From: a virus
Reading direction: 5' to 3' (one strand)
Virus record (IMG/VR): IMGVR_UViG_3300043444_000373
Span: 1-41,589 of that record
DNA: 41,589 nucleotides
Position 1 is the stretch's first letter; each line of letters opens with the position of its first letter. The notes beneath the pieces were generated by a model that did not search any database, was not told where the DNA came from, and worked only from the letters and a program-made list of their open reading frames with translations. This document shows, piece by piece, positions 29,463 through 38,283 of the stretch. A program made the translations under genes and the position numbers.

Positions 29463-29909
29463 ATGTTTAAAAGAGCACTAGTATTATTGTCACTGGTCTC
29501 TGCTAGTAGTATAGCTCAAGCAGAGCTAGTTCATAATTTCCAAAGTCCTGCCTTTATACCAGGCAATGGATACAGTCAGCACGTTCTTTCTATCTATCAA
29601 TTAGAAGAAAATAAAAAGAAAGAAATCAAAGCTGAAGAAGCAGCCGCTATCGCAAAAGCCGAAGCAGCGGCCAAACAAACCAATCTTTCAAAGTTCTTAG
29701 TAAACGTAGAAGCACGTATCTACGCACAGCTATCTAAACAATTAGCTGATCAAATGTTTGCCGAAGGTAGCGGAACAAGCGGAAGTATGGATTTTCAAGG
29801 GACCAGTATAAGCTGGAGTAAATCAGCTACTGATGTTACCTTAACTATTATAGAACCCACTGGTAATCGAACAGAGATTACAGTTCCAATAGCGAGCTTT
29901 GCATTCTAA
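29463..29909 (+). CDS. csgF: CsgF-like curli assembly protein
   Basis: A 148-residue protein. Signal peptide MFKRALVLLSLVSASSIAQA, then ELVHNFQSPAFIPGNGYSQH, matching the mature CsgF start (F-R-N-P-N-F-G-G-N) that inserts in the CsgG pore. A middle helix rich in Ala, Glu and Lys (about residues 48-75) and a beta-rich C-terminus (VTLTIIEPTGNRTEITV) follow. CsgF couples secretion to nucleation of curli fibres at the outer face. Its TAA overlaps the csgG ATG. CsgE is not seen. Confidence 0.88.
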   Translation: MFKRALVLLSLVSASSIAQAELVHNFQSPAFIPGNGYSQHVLSIYQLEENKKKEIKAEEAAAIAKAEAAAKQTNLSKFLVNVEARIYAQLSKQLADQMFAEGSGTSGSMDFQGTSISWSKSATDVTLTIIEPTGNRTEITVPIASFAF

Positions 29910-31141
29910 TGAAACGACTTTTACTATCCTTGTTGATAGCAGCATCCTTAACCGGATGTGCTCATATTCACATGGATGTATCTAAAGAAGAGCCGGTGGC
30001 ATTAAAAGCAAAAGAAAGTTTGTTTAATAGTTTACCTGATCTAGATGGACCGCCGATCACTATCGCGGTTTACGGATTTTTAGATAAGACTGGGCAAATG
30101 AAGCCCAACGATAAATTAGCTGTGTTCAGCAAGGCTGTGACACAGGGTTCTGAAGTGTTCTTAATTAAGTCACTACAGGATTCAAAGAATTGGTTTAAGG
30201 TGGTTGAACGTGTCGGGTTAGATAACCTCGTAAAGGAAAGACAATTGATTCGCAACCAACGGGAAGTTTACGAGGGCAAAGATGCTAGGCCCCTTAAACC
30301 AATGACAGTAGCTGGAGTGATGATCGAAGGTGGTATCATCGGTTATGACTCCAACATTCGCTCCGGCGGTAATGGAGCGAGATTCTTAGGTATTGGCGGA
30401 AGTCAACAATACAGGGTAGATGAGATTGTAATATCTATGCGACTGGTTAGTGTCAACAGTGGCGAAGTATTGATAACCAATGCTGTATCTAAGACGATCT
30501 ATAGCACTCAACATAACGTAGGTGTCCTTCGTTTCGTTGACGCTGGCACAAAAGCTCTCGAGCTGGAAAACGGTGCGGCACTTAACGAACCAACTACCTA
30601 TGCTGTTCGTGTAGCTATAGAACAGGCAGTGTATGATATGATCATAGAGGGAGAAAAGAAAGGTCTTTGGAGATTTAAAAAACCAAAACCTGTAGTAGAA
30701 AAAGCAGTAGCCCCTACAGTCATAGAACCACCCAAGCCTGAAACAAAGGAGGAAAAGAAAGATGAGTTGGTTCAACCACAAACCCAGCAGACACCCAAAG
30801 AAGAGCCAGCAGCAACAGAGCCCGCAAAGTCCGCAGGTTCCGGAGATCAGCGAATCTCAACTACCTCTGATGGAATCTCGAAGGCTGATGCACCTGTATC
30901 TACAAAACAAGAACAAAAAGGAACGATAGTAGACTACGTAAACATTAGACGAGAGAAGTATAGAGCCAGCGAACCGTTGGCTAAACTGAAACCTGGAATC
31001 GAGGTTGAAGTTATCGAACAAGAACGTTGGTTTGTTCGTGTTCGTTTTCAGCAAGTAGAGGGTTGGATACCAAGTCAGTTTATTAAGGTGCATAAGAATA
31101 ATAATCTAGCACCAAGGAGCGATCAAAATGATCAGAAGTAA
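29909..31141 (+). CDS. csgG: CsgG-like secretion channel with C-terminal SH3 domain
   Basis: A 410-residue lipoprotein. Lipobox LTGC (C17), then the CsgG fold: ITIAVYGFLDKTGQMK, WFKVVERVGLDNLVKERQLI, GVMIEGGIIGYDSN, QYRVDEIVISMRLVSVNSGE, about residues 45-255. E. coli CsgG is about 277 residues. Here a Pro/Glu/Lys linker (about 260-335) and an SH3-like domain (GTIVDYVNIRREKYRA through GWIPSQFIKV, about 338-395) are added. SH3b domains often bind peptidoglycan or glycans, so this may anchor the channel. The frame overlaps the curlin-like gene by 14 bases. Confidence 0.9.
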   Translation: MKRLLLSLLIAASLTGCAHIHMDVSKEEPVALKAKESLFNSLPDLDGPPITIAVYGFLDKTGQMKPNDKLAVFSKAVTQGSEVFLIKSLQDSKNWFKVVERVGLDNLVKERQLIRNQREVYEGKDARPLKPMTVAGVMIEGGIIGYDSNIRSGGNGARFLGIGGSQQYRVDEIVISMRLVSVNSGEVLITNAVSKTIYSTQHNVGVLRFVDAGTKALELENGAALNEPTTYAVRVAIEQAVYDMIIEGEKKGLWRFKKPKPVVEKAVAPTVIEPPKPETKEEKKDELVQPQTQQTPKEEPAATEPAKSAGSGDQRISTTSDGISKADAPVSTKQEQKGTIVDYVNIRREKYRASEPLAKLKPGIEVEVIEQERWFVRVRFQQVEGWIPSQFIKVHKNNNLAPRSDQNDQK

Positions 31142-31799
31142 GACAGGCCGTGGCAGTGCGCCGAGAAAATTACTTGCAATCCTAGTGGCATCTGGAATGA
31201 TGTCATCGGGCGTCTATGCCAATGACGTATATATGGAACAAATTGGCGATAACTCAACTGTTTCTATAACACAGACCGGAGCAGGAAATTTAGTCAACGG
31301 TAATGTGGGCGGAACAGGTAACGCAGACGATGCAGCATTAATTAAAGGTGATCTCAACAACGTCACTATCAGTCAAATTGGTGCTAGCAATACTTTAAGC
31401 ATGATTATCAACAACGAAACCAACGGAACAGGTTCTACTGTAGTTGTTTCAGCAGACGGTAGCAATAATAATCAAACCATTGGTTGCGGCACAGCGTTAA
31501 GCTCTAGCTGTAACGCCAGCGTTATTAGATCAGAAATCACAGGTAATAATAACAACACAGTTCAAACTTTAAGCGGTGGAGTAACGCAGAGTAAAATTTC
31601 TGTAAATGGAAATTATAACAATGTAACACACACAGCTTCAGGTGTTGGATTACATTCGGGAGAAATTACGGTTAGCGGAAGTGGAACTAGCAGTATAGCT
31701 AATGCAGTAACACTAACACAGAGTGGAGCACTTACCAAGAATGCAGTTATTACCAGCAACGGTTCTAATAATAACGTTACTGTTACTCAGTCCGATTAA
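31128..31799 (+). CDS. Curlin-like amyloid subunit
   Basis: A 223-residue protein. The signal peptide ends near VYA before NDVYMEQIG. It has curlin repeats with the S/T-x-Q-x-G-x-x-N pattern: VYMEQIGDNSTVSITQTGAGN, TISQIGASNTLSM, and later Asn/Ser-rich units (GSNNNVTVTQ). Repeats are less regular than in CsgA, and a cysteine pair lies at about residues 120-130. It probably forms a surface fibre through the CsgG channel. No separate nucleator or CsgC-like inhibitor is seen. The last 58 bases overlap the FecR gene in another frame. Confidence 0.82.
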   Translation: MIRSKTGRGSAPRKLLAILVASGMMSSGVYANDVYMEQIGDNSTVSITQTGAGNLVNGNVGGTGNADDAALIKGDLNNVTISQIGASNTLSMIINNETNGTGSTVVVSADGSNNNQTIGCGTALSSSCNASVIRSEITGNNNNTVQTLSGGVTQSKISVNGNYNNVTHTASGVGLHSGEITVSGSGTSSIANAVTLTQSGALTKNAVITSNGSNNNVTVTQSD

Positions 31800-32841
31800 T
31801 ACGTTAGCCGGAGTCGGGCGAGTAACAGAACAGACAGGGCCAACAGAAATATTTAGAAACAAGAAGAGTATATCTTCTCAGGTCAACACGACTGTGGAAA
31901 TGAACGATGCTGTGAGCACAGCTAGAGCCAAAGCACAACTAACTTTTGAAGATAAGACTACAGTTAAACTTACAGAACATAGTAAGATTATTATAGACGA
32001 CTTTGTCTATGATCCAAAGAAAGGTGCAGGCAAACTAGGAATGAAGATGGCGCTGGGAACAGCTCGTTATGCTAGTGGGCAGATTGCTAAGAACAATCCC
32101 CAGCAGGTAGCGATTAAGACACCTACAGCTAGTATTGCCGTTCGTGGCACAGACTTTTCAATGACTGTCGACGAACTCGGCCGTAGTCTTGTAATGTTAT
32201 TGCCTAGTTGCGATGAAAAGGGATGCGTAACAGGAGCCATTGAAGTTAGCAACTTCGGTGGGGTTGTTTTGTTAGATGTTCCTTATCAAGCTACTCTGGT
32301 CAACAGTGCATATGCACCCCCTTCGGAGCCAACTGTAATAAAAATTGATCAAGCGAATATCAATAACATGTTGATCATTAGTAAACCAAAAGAAATTTCT
32401 GAAGACACAACTGCTGGAACTACTAAAAAAGAAAAAAGTCTGTTAGATTTTAATGAACTAGACGTAGACCTATTAAAATATTCAAAGCTAGATGAAAATG
32501 CTCTAGATAAAAAATCTGAATTAGATCGAAATGATCTTAATGCAGATCTGCTAGAATACAGTGCCTTGAATGAACTAGATAGACAAAACGCAAGTCTATT
32601 GGCAGACGAATTAGATAATCCTATATTACCGGGTTATAGTTCTAATAAATCTTTAGGATTAAATTATTACTTTAATGACGACCAAAGCAAAGTCACCTTA
32701 TACAAAGCAGGCACACATAATGCCACAGTGACATTTGATACTACCAAGAGTGCAACCTTTACATTGATACAAGATGGCCAAACCATCATACAGAATGTCA
32801 ACAAAGGCTCTACATCAACTATAACTATCAGCCAGCAATAA
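31741..32841 (+). CDS. FecR-domain protein with signal peptide
   Basis: A 366-residue protein from ATG 31741 (GTG 31723 is in frame). Signal peptide MQLLPATVLIITLLLLSPIN ending TLA. Residues about 23-150 are a FecR domain (GPTEIFRNKK, AQLTFEDKTTVKLTEHSKII, KTPTASIAVRGTDF). A repetitive Leu/Asp/Asn region (LLDFNELDVDLLKYSKLDEN and similar) follows, then a beta-rich end. FecR-domain proteins are often encoded with CHASE2 cyclases in bacteria; one lies 2.5 kb downstream. The start codon lies inside the curlin-like gene and lacks an obvious ribosome site. Confidence 0.8.
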   Translation: MQLLPATVLIITLLLLSPINTLAGVGRVTEQTGPTEIFRNKKSISSQVNTTVEMNDAVSTARAKAQLTFEDKTTVKLTEHSKIIIDDFVYDPKKGAGKLGMKMALGTARYASGQIAKNNPQQVAIKTPTASIAVRGTDFSMTVDELGRSLVMLLPSCDEKGCVTGAIEVSNFGGVVLLDVPYQATLVNSAYAPPSEPTVIKIDQANINNMLIISKPKEISEDTTAGTTKKEKSLLDFNELDVDLLKYSKLDENALDKKSELDRNDLNADLLEYSALNELDRQNASLLADELDNPILPGYSSNKSLGLNYYFNDDQSKVTLYKAGTHNATVTFDTTKSATFTLIQDGQTIIQNVNKGSTSTITISQQ

Positions 32842-32904
32842 CCAGTAGTTTAATCTAAAACAAATCCTTATTAAATAATTTTACTAACCGGGAGCGAAAT
32901 CGGT

Positions 32905-35301
32905 ATGAAAAAAACAATAATAGCCACTATAGTGGCAGCAATGGTATCGGCGTCGGCGTTTGCCCAGACAGCTAGCGTTGACGGGACCTCAGGAATGGGT
33001 CTATTACAAAACGACTGGGTAAAAGCAGGCGTTAATACGAACACAGGAACATTGGGATCAGGCGGTGGAACTAGTCCTGGACTATTGTTCGATCCTACAG
33101 GCACGGGAACATTCAATGCTGCCTATGATTACCTAACACCTGGAGCACCTTTTGATGGGTTCTCTTTAAAAGTTGGCACAGAAAATAAAACAAATAATAA
33201 CATGGGCACTGAACAAATCACTGGTCAGGGTCTTACACTTAGTAATACTAATACAACACTAACTTGGACAGGTAGTGCCGCATATAGCGGAAACAACTGG
33301 TCTGTAACTAATGCCTATACACTAGGAGTAGGTAAACCTTACATTGACATTACCTCTACTATCGTAGCAGGCGGTGCAGCCAGTAATGTCTACTTTGCCA
33401 AGTTTATCGATCCAGACAGCCAAGGTATGCCTGGTGACAGTTCTGCCACAGACAACGTTCTAGGTTATGGTGCTATTCCATCAACTAACGTGGCGTTCTC
33501 AGAAGCCACAGTTTCTAGATATGCTCTAGGCTTGTATTCTGCGGCTTCAAACGTAGCAGCAGGTATTAACGGGTGGAACACAGATGCTGCCAGTTATATC
33601 AATGCTGACGCATCGTGCGGCACAGGAGTATTATACTGTAACGGTGACGACACTATCGGTCTAACATTTTCGTGGACTGGTGTTAACAGTGGTGACACAT
33701 TGACAGCCAGTTACGCTTATATCTTTGGACCGAGCGCATTCGGTGCAGCCAGTTCAGCAGTGACAGGCGGTGCTGGTGGCGGAACTCCTGGAACTGCACC
33801 AGGAGGTGGCACACTGGTAGACGTGGGTTCAGCGACAACCGCAGCTTCTACAGGAGGCAGCACACCTACTGTAACAGGCACAAGCACAGTCAACGGAACT
33901 CCAACTTATGCTGATACTACAGGTGATGCTGTAGTGATTTCTACTTCGTTAGTTGCAGGCGACAAACTAACAAGAAACTACAACAGCCTAACAACCACAG
34001 AAATGGGCCGTATCACAACAACACCAACCACTGTAGTTACTACCTATAGCGACAGTTCAACAACAAGTGCTGCTGGAACACCTATCACAGTTTCAGAAAC
34101 ATATTACAACAATTTAGATGTTACACATGCCGACGTAGCCACAGGAAGCACAGCTATTGGTGATGCTGTTTGGGTATCTAACGGTATCGACAACGGTAGT
34201 TTAGTTAATACATCAACTACACTAACTTCTGTAAACAACGGTAAGACATTGACAGTTTCTACATCAGGTGTTATCACAGCCAACGAGTTGTATACAATCA
34301 CAACTCCTACAAGATTTACCTATGATAGAACTACAACAACTGTGAATTCAAATGACTTTGCACCAACAAGCAGTTACACAGATACATCGTCAACAACTGT
34401 GACTAACTCAACAGTTACTGGTGATTACGATATAGTAACTAACGACAGTATTGGTCGCACAGCTAACTATGCTGTTGATGTTGGTCTAAGATCAGATCAG
34501 GTCGCAACTGCTAATCAATTACAATCTATGATGAATAGAAATCTAGAGTTTGGTAAGACTATTACCTACAAGTATTTTGATCACAGCAGAGATGGCTATA
34601 GTGGTAATTCCACAGTGTTCGGTATAGGTCATAATAAAAATATCGAAAGTGATCTAAATCTAGGATTCGGAGTTAACAAAATCACTTCACGTTTATCTGG
34701 AAATGCCAGTGCTGTAACTGCTGACACTGTGCAGTTAGGTGCTACATTGACTAAGAAAGATGTTAAAGGTTTTGATATCAGCGGAACTGTTCAACACAGC
34801 ATGAGTGACTACAACGTATCAGCGACACCAAATGTAAACATCACAACTTCAGGTGATAGCAGACTATTAGCCACACAGGCATTTAATAACAGCTTACCAA
34901 ATGTCACAGGCAAGACCACAGGTCAAGATACTAGTGTGAGCGTAAGAGCCGTTGGTCCAGCGTTAGATCCTAAAGGTATCGTTCGTCCAGTGATCGGCGG
35001 AACATACGGACAGAGGTCAGCCGGCGGATATAACGCCAACATCGACGTATTGCCAGGTGTTACTGTATCCAACAGAGTTAATAACCTTAACCAAGATTAC
35101 GGTTATGCTACTGTAGGGGCTGTAGCCAAATATGGCATAGTAAATGCTACAGTTCTACATCACACAGATGGAGTTAATCAGTATGGTGTAGGTCTAAGCA
35201 AAGAGCAAGGCGATTTAACATTCAATGTTCGCGCAGACAGATTAGAAACAAGCCAAGGCGGATCGAATGTTTACACAGCAGGTCTAGTATATAAGTTCTA
35301 A
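32905..35301 (+). CDS. Large outer-membrane beta-barrel protein
   Basis: A 798-residue protein. Signal peptide MKKTIIATIVAAMVSASAFA before QTASVDG. Residues about 20-290 are a beta-sandwich-like domain (NWSVTNAYTLGVGKPYID); 290-530 are Thr/Ser/Gly-rich passenger-like sequence. The last 270 residues form amphipathic strands ending GLVYKF, with the terminal Phe of BAM substrates. It resembles an autotransporter-type layout without a clear autochaperone region. Next to curli genes it may display a surface structure. A GGGAGCGAA ribosome leader, like that of csgF, precedes it. Confidence 0.8.
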   Translation: MKKTIIATIVAAMVSASAFAQTASVDGTSGMGLLQNDWVKAGVNTNTGTLGSGGGTSPGLLFDPTGTGTFNAAYDYLTPGAPFDGFSLKVGTENKTNNNMGTEQITGQGLTLSNTNTTLTWTGSAAYSGNNWSVTNAYTLGVGKPYIDITSTIVAGGAASNVYFAKFIDPDSQGMPGDSSATDNVLGYGAIPSTNVAFSEATVSRYALGLYSAASNVAAGINGWNTDAASYINADASCGTGVLYCNGDDTIGLTFSWTGVNSGDTLTASYAYIFGPSAFGAASSAVTGGAGGGTPGTAPGGGTLVDVGSATTAASTGGSTPTVTGTSTVNGTPTYADTTGDAVVISTSLVAGDKLTRNYNSLTTTEMGRITTTPTTVVTTYSDSSTTSAAGTPITVSETYYNNLDVTHADVATGSTAIGDAVWVSNGIDNGSLVNTSTTLTSVNNGKTLTVSTSGVITANELYTITTPTRFTYDRTTTTVNSNDFAPTSSYTDTSSTTVTNSTVTGDYDIVTNDSIGRTANYAVDVGLRSDQVATANQLQSMMNRNLEFGKTITYKYFDHSRDGYSGNSTVFGIGHNKNIESDLNLGFGVNKITSRLSGNASAVTADTVQLGATLTKKDVKGFDISGTVQHSMSDYNVSATPNVNITTSGDSRLLATQAFNNSLPNVTGKTTGQDTSVSVRAVGPALDPKGIVRPVIGGTYGQRSAGGYNANIDVLPGVTVSNRVNNLNQDYGYATVGAVAKYGIVNATVLHHTDGVNQYGVGLSKEQGDLTFNVRADRLETSQGGSNVYTAGLVYKF

Positions 35302-35329
35302 TAATAATTATAGGGCATAGCCCAACTCC

Positions 35330-35354
35330 AAGCCCGCTTCGGCGGGCTTTTTTA
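35330..35354 (+). terminator. Intrinsic terminator
   Basis: AAGCCCGC (35330-35337), loop TTCG, GCGGGCTTTTTT. A second small hairpin GGGC-ATA-GCCC lies just upstream (35313-35323). Confidence 0.92.
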
Positions 35355-35355
35355 C

Positions 35356-35363
35356 GGTAAATA
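35356..35363 (+). promoter_or_regulatory. T4-type late promoter candidate before the cyclase
   Basis: GGTAAATA lies right after the terminator and 4 bases before the ATG at 35368. It would give a start almost at the ATG, which lacks a ribosome site. Confidence 0.4.
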
Positions 35364-35367
35364 TATC

Positions 35368-37413
35368 ATGCTGAAAAAAATCCTCACTAGCCCGTGGACA
35401 GCGGTCATAACATTGGCACTTATTGTAAGTATAAGAATCGCCGATCCTGTCTTTATAGAAAGTGTAAGACTACGTTATTTCGATACACTGATCACTAACA
35501 AAGCACCTACGGAAAATAATATCGTAACGGTTAACATAGACGAAAGTGCTTTAGACAAATATGGTCAGTGGCCGTTTAACAGAGAAGTATATGCTAAACT
35601 CATAGAAGACCTGTATAAGAGAAATGCAGGACTTGTAGTTTTTAATGTGCTAATGCCAGAGAAAGATCGTCAAGGAGGTGATGCTGCTCTAGCTGCGACA
35701 CTGAACGAATTCGCCGTGGCTGTGCCAAACATTCCTAGTGACCGTAATAAAAATAAACCTAGACAGCCCAGCACAGCAACTATAGGCGCAGAACATTCAG
35801 AAATGATCGTTACCTATCCCGGATTGATAGCTAACATCAAAGAAGTGGAACAGCGTGCCGCAGGCTCCGGCGTAGTAAACACTATGCCCGAAGTTGACGG
35901 TGTTGTCCGTCGTATGCCTTTGGTCATAGCTGTAGATGGTGTAGTATATCCTAGCCTAGCTATGGAAGCTCTGCGTATGGCTGCTGGAGATTCTACTACA
36001 CAGATAAAATTGTTCGAAGGCGGTGTAGAAAAGATGCGCATACCCGCCTTTGGTCCGATCACTACAGATCAGCTAGGCCGTGTTTGGATAGACTGGAGCC
36101 AAAAGAATAAATCTGTTCCTATGACAGCCCTACCCAAAGACTTCCAAGGGGCAGTGGTTATCGTAGGTGTGGCCGCAGCCGGTCTCGGTAATCCTGTGCC
36201 CACAGCAGTAGGATCAGTTTGGCCGCAGGACGTCCAGGCCGCTGTGTTAGGCACAATGTTTAATGGTGTGGTGATTGAAAGACCTGACTATGCCGACGGT
36301 GTAGAAATTCTAACACTGGCACTGGCAGGTATTCTATTAATATTTTTAACGAGGTATGTCTATGCGGGTTTGGCAACGACGGTTATTATTATCGGTGGCA
36401 GTGCTGTTGGCAGCTGGTATGTGTTCACTAATTATCTATGGCTATTTGACGCTACTGCCCCTGGAGTTGGCCTACTTGTGGTCGCTCTGCATGCCTACGG
36501 TGTCAAGTTTGTAAGCGAGTTCTTACAGAAGCAGGCGATTAAGAAACAGTTCGCTGGTTACTGTTCAAAGGAAGTTGTAGAACTACTACAAAATGATCCA
36601 GACCTAATCAAGCGTGGGGTGCGTAAAGACGTATCAGTTATGTTCAGTGACCTACGTGGCTTTACTCCTATCGGAGAACACTATGGTGACGATGTTGCTG
36701 GCCTAGGCAAATACATGAACGGTTATATGGATGCTATCAGTCGGCCTATATTAGATAACAAAGGAATGGTTATTAAGTATGTAGGTGATGCTAGTATGCA
36801 CATACATGGGGCACCAATTGACGACCCTAATCATGCACATACAATGATCAAAGTTGGTCTTGAAATGCTAGACGCTGTAGATCGTTACACTAAAGAAATG
36901 GAAGCACAGGGATTGCCACCTGCGGCTATGGGCTGGGGTGTTAACAGCGGTATTGGCTTTATCGGCGAGATGGGATCGACTGATCGTCACAGTTACGATA
37001 TCCTAGGTGATATGGTTTCAACAGCCGCACGTTTAGAAGCACGTTGTAAAGCCTACGGTGTGCTAAACATTGTCGGCGCCGAGACATACAACAGAACTAA
37101 GAATGATTTCTTCTACCTGATGCTGGATAATCTACAGCCCAAAGGCAAGAGTGTAGCAGACTTGATCTACACAGTATTAAGAACCAACGGCGCTGACTAT
37201 ACCAAAGATAAAGTATGGCACGATGAGATGCATGCCTTGTATAAGGCTAAAAAGTTTGATGAAGCTGCCGCTATGTGTAAGACCACCTTAAAGGGCAAGT
37301 TTGGCGGACAGATGGACAAGTATTATAAGATTTGGATCGAACGTTGTGACTTTATGAAACAACAAGACTTACCGGAGAATTGGAATGGAGAGTTTATCGC
37401 ACATGAAAAATAA
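35368..37413 (+). CDS. CHASE2-domain adenylate cyclase (class III)
   Basis: A 681-residue membrane protein. An N-terminal helix, then a CHASE2 sensor (IVTVNIDESALDKYGQWPF through GVVRRMPLVI, about residues 47-290), three membrane helices (about 305-395), and a class III cyclase domain. Metal-binding D428 (VMFSDLRGFT) and D474 (KYVGDAS), and the adenine-specifying pair K470 and D544 (SYDILGD), are present, predicting cAMP production. The transition-state Asn of the N-x3-R motif is S551; R555 is kept. A cyclase this complete is exceptional in a phage. The gene follows the OMP and FecR genes. Confidence 0.9.
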   Translation: MLKKILTSPWTAVITLALIVSIRIADPVFIESVRLRYFDTLITNKAPTENNIVTVNIDESALDKYGQWPFNREVYAKLIEDLYKRNAGLVVFNVLMPEKDRQGGDAALAATLNEFAVAVPNIPSDRNKNKPRQPSTATIGAEHSEMIVTYPGLIANIKEVEQRAAGSGVVNTMPEVDGVVRRMPLVIAVDGVVYPSLAMEALRMAAGDSTTQIKLFEGGVEKMRIPAFGPITTDQLGRVWIDWSQKNKSVPMTALPKDFQGAVVIVGVAAAGLGNPVPTAVGSVWPQDVQAAVLGTMFNGVVIERPDYADGVEILTLALAGILLIFLTRYVYAGLATTVIIIGGSAVGSWYVFTNYLWLFDATAPGVGLLVVALHAYGVKFVSEFLQKQAIKKQFAGYCSKEVVELLQNDPDLIKRGVRKDVSVMFSDLRGFTPIGEHYGDDVAGLGKYMNGYMDAISRPILDNKGMVIKYVGDASMHIHGAPIDDPNHAHTMIKVGLEMLDAVDRYTKEMEAQGLPPAAMGWGVNSGIGFIGEMGSTDRHSYDILGDMVSTAARLEARCKAYGVLNIVGAETYNRTKNDFFYLMLDNLQPKGKSVADLIYTVLRTNGADYTKDKVWHDEMHALYKAKKFDEAAAMCKTTLKGKFGGQMDKYYKIWIERCDFMKQQDLPENWNGEFIAHEK

Positions 37414-37576
37414 TTTCTACACTCCATTAGATTGGTGGATTGACTACTCTGTATGGCTTATGCTACAATATAAATTTATGTATCCGGCTAAGCTAATTGG
37501 TTACAACGATGATATGCAAAATTACTTAAAACAGTTTAGCCTTAACGGAATCAAAACTTTCAGTATTTGCAGATGA
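37403..37576 (+). CDS. Small protein of 57 residues, function unknown
   Basis: ATG 37403 overlaps the cyclase stop; GGAG lies 12 bases upstream (an in-frame ATG at 37385 is possible). The sequence begins MKNNFYTPLDWWIDYSVWLM and is rich in aromatic residues, with a partly hydrophobic centre but no clear membrane helix. Its TGA overlaps the ATG of the next gene. Confidence 0.6.
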   Translation: MKNNFYTPLDWWIDYSVWLMLQYKFMYPAKLIGYNDDMQNYLKQFSLNGIKTFSICR

Positions 37577-38283
37577 AAATTTTATTGTTTATTCTGGCCT
37601 TGTGCCTTTCCTTGACCGCACAGGGACAAAATATTACAGCAACATCTTGGATAGTAGCTAACGGTCAAGGCGATATAATCCAGAGTGAGAATATCTATCA
37701 AACTCGTAGCATAGCCAGCATCACTAAATTGATGACTGTAATAGTGATTTTAGATGCGCACCAAGATCTAGATCAGTATATAAAACCCTACACTAGAAAA
37801 GAGCTGATACAACTAGCCATTGTTCATTCAGATAACCGTGCTTCCGAAACACTGTGTCAAAATTATCCAGGCGGTAGATCGGACTGTATAAGAGCAATGA
37901 ATAATAAGGCCAAAAGCCTAGGAATGATTAACACACAGTTCACTGACCCCACTGGACTAGGTGTTATGAATTCTAGCACTGCTTATGATCTTATAAAACT
38001 GGTAAGAGCAGCAGAGCTTTATCCAGAAATTGTTTCGGCCAGTAAGATGAGTGAAGTGAAAATCAAAATTAAAAAGAAATGGTTAGTGTTCAAGAACACT
38101 AATCCTATCATAGGAAAACGTCACGATTTTATCGTTAGTAAAACTGGATGGATTCGAGCGTCTGGGGGATGTATAGTTATGATGCTAGATACAGATGTAG
38201 GTCGAAGGATCGTAGTAGTTCTGGGTTCCAAGAATACTCACACACGCATTCCTGAAGCTGAATTTATCGCTACAAAATTTTAA
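37573..38283 (+). CDS. Periplasmic D-Ala-D-Ala peptidase (PbpG-like)
   Basis: A 236-residue serine peptidase of the penicillin-binding type. Start ATG 37573 (overlapping the previous TGA) gives signal peptide MKILLFILALCLSLTAQGQ. Catalytic motifs are intact: S49-x-x-K52 in SIASITK, S86-D-N88 in VHSDNRA, and K190-T-G in VSKTGWI. Small enzymes of this type are D,D-endopeptidases or carboxypeptidases that trim peptidoglycan cross-links in the periplasm. For a phage it could loosen the wall for lysis or for envelope structures such as the curli channel. It converges on the minus-strand block with 4 bases of overlap. Confidence 0.9.
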   Translation: MKILLFILALCLSLTAQGQNITATSWIVANGQGDIIQSENIYQTRSIASITKLMTVIVILDAHQDLDQYIKPYTRKELIQLAIVHSDNRASETLCQNYPGGRSDCIRAMNNKAKSLGMINTQFTDPTGLGVMNSSTAYDLIKLVRAAELYPEIVSASKMSEVKIKIKKKWLVFKNTNPIIGKRHDFIVSKTGWIRASGGCIVMMLDTDVGRRIVVVLGSKNTHTRIPEAEFIATKF

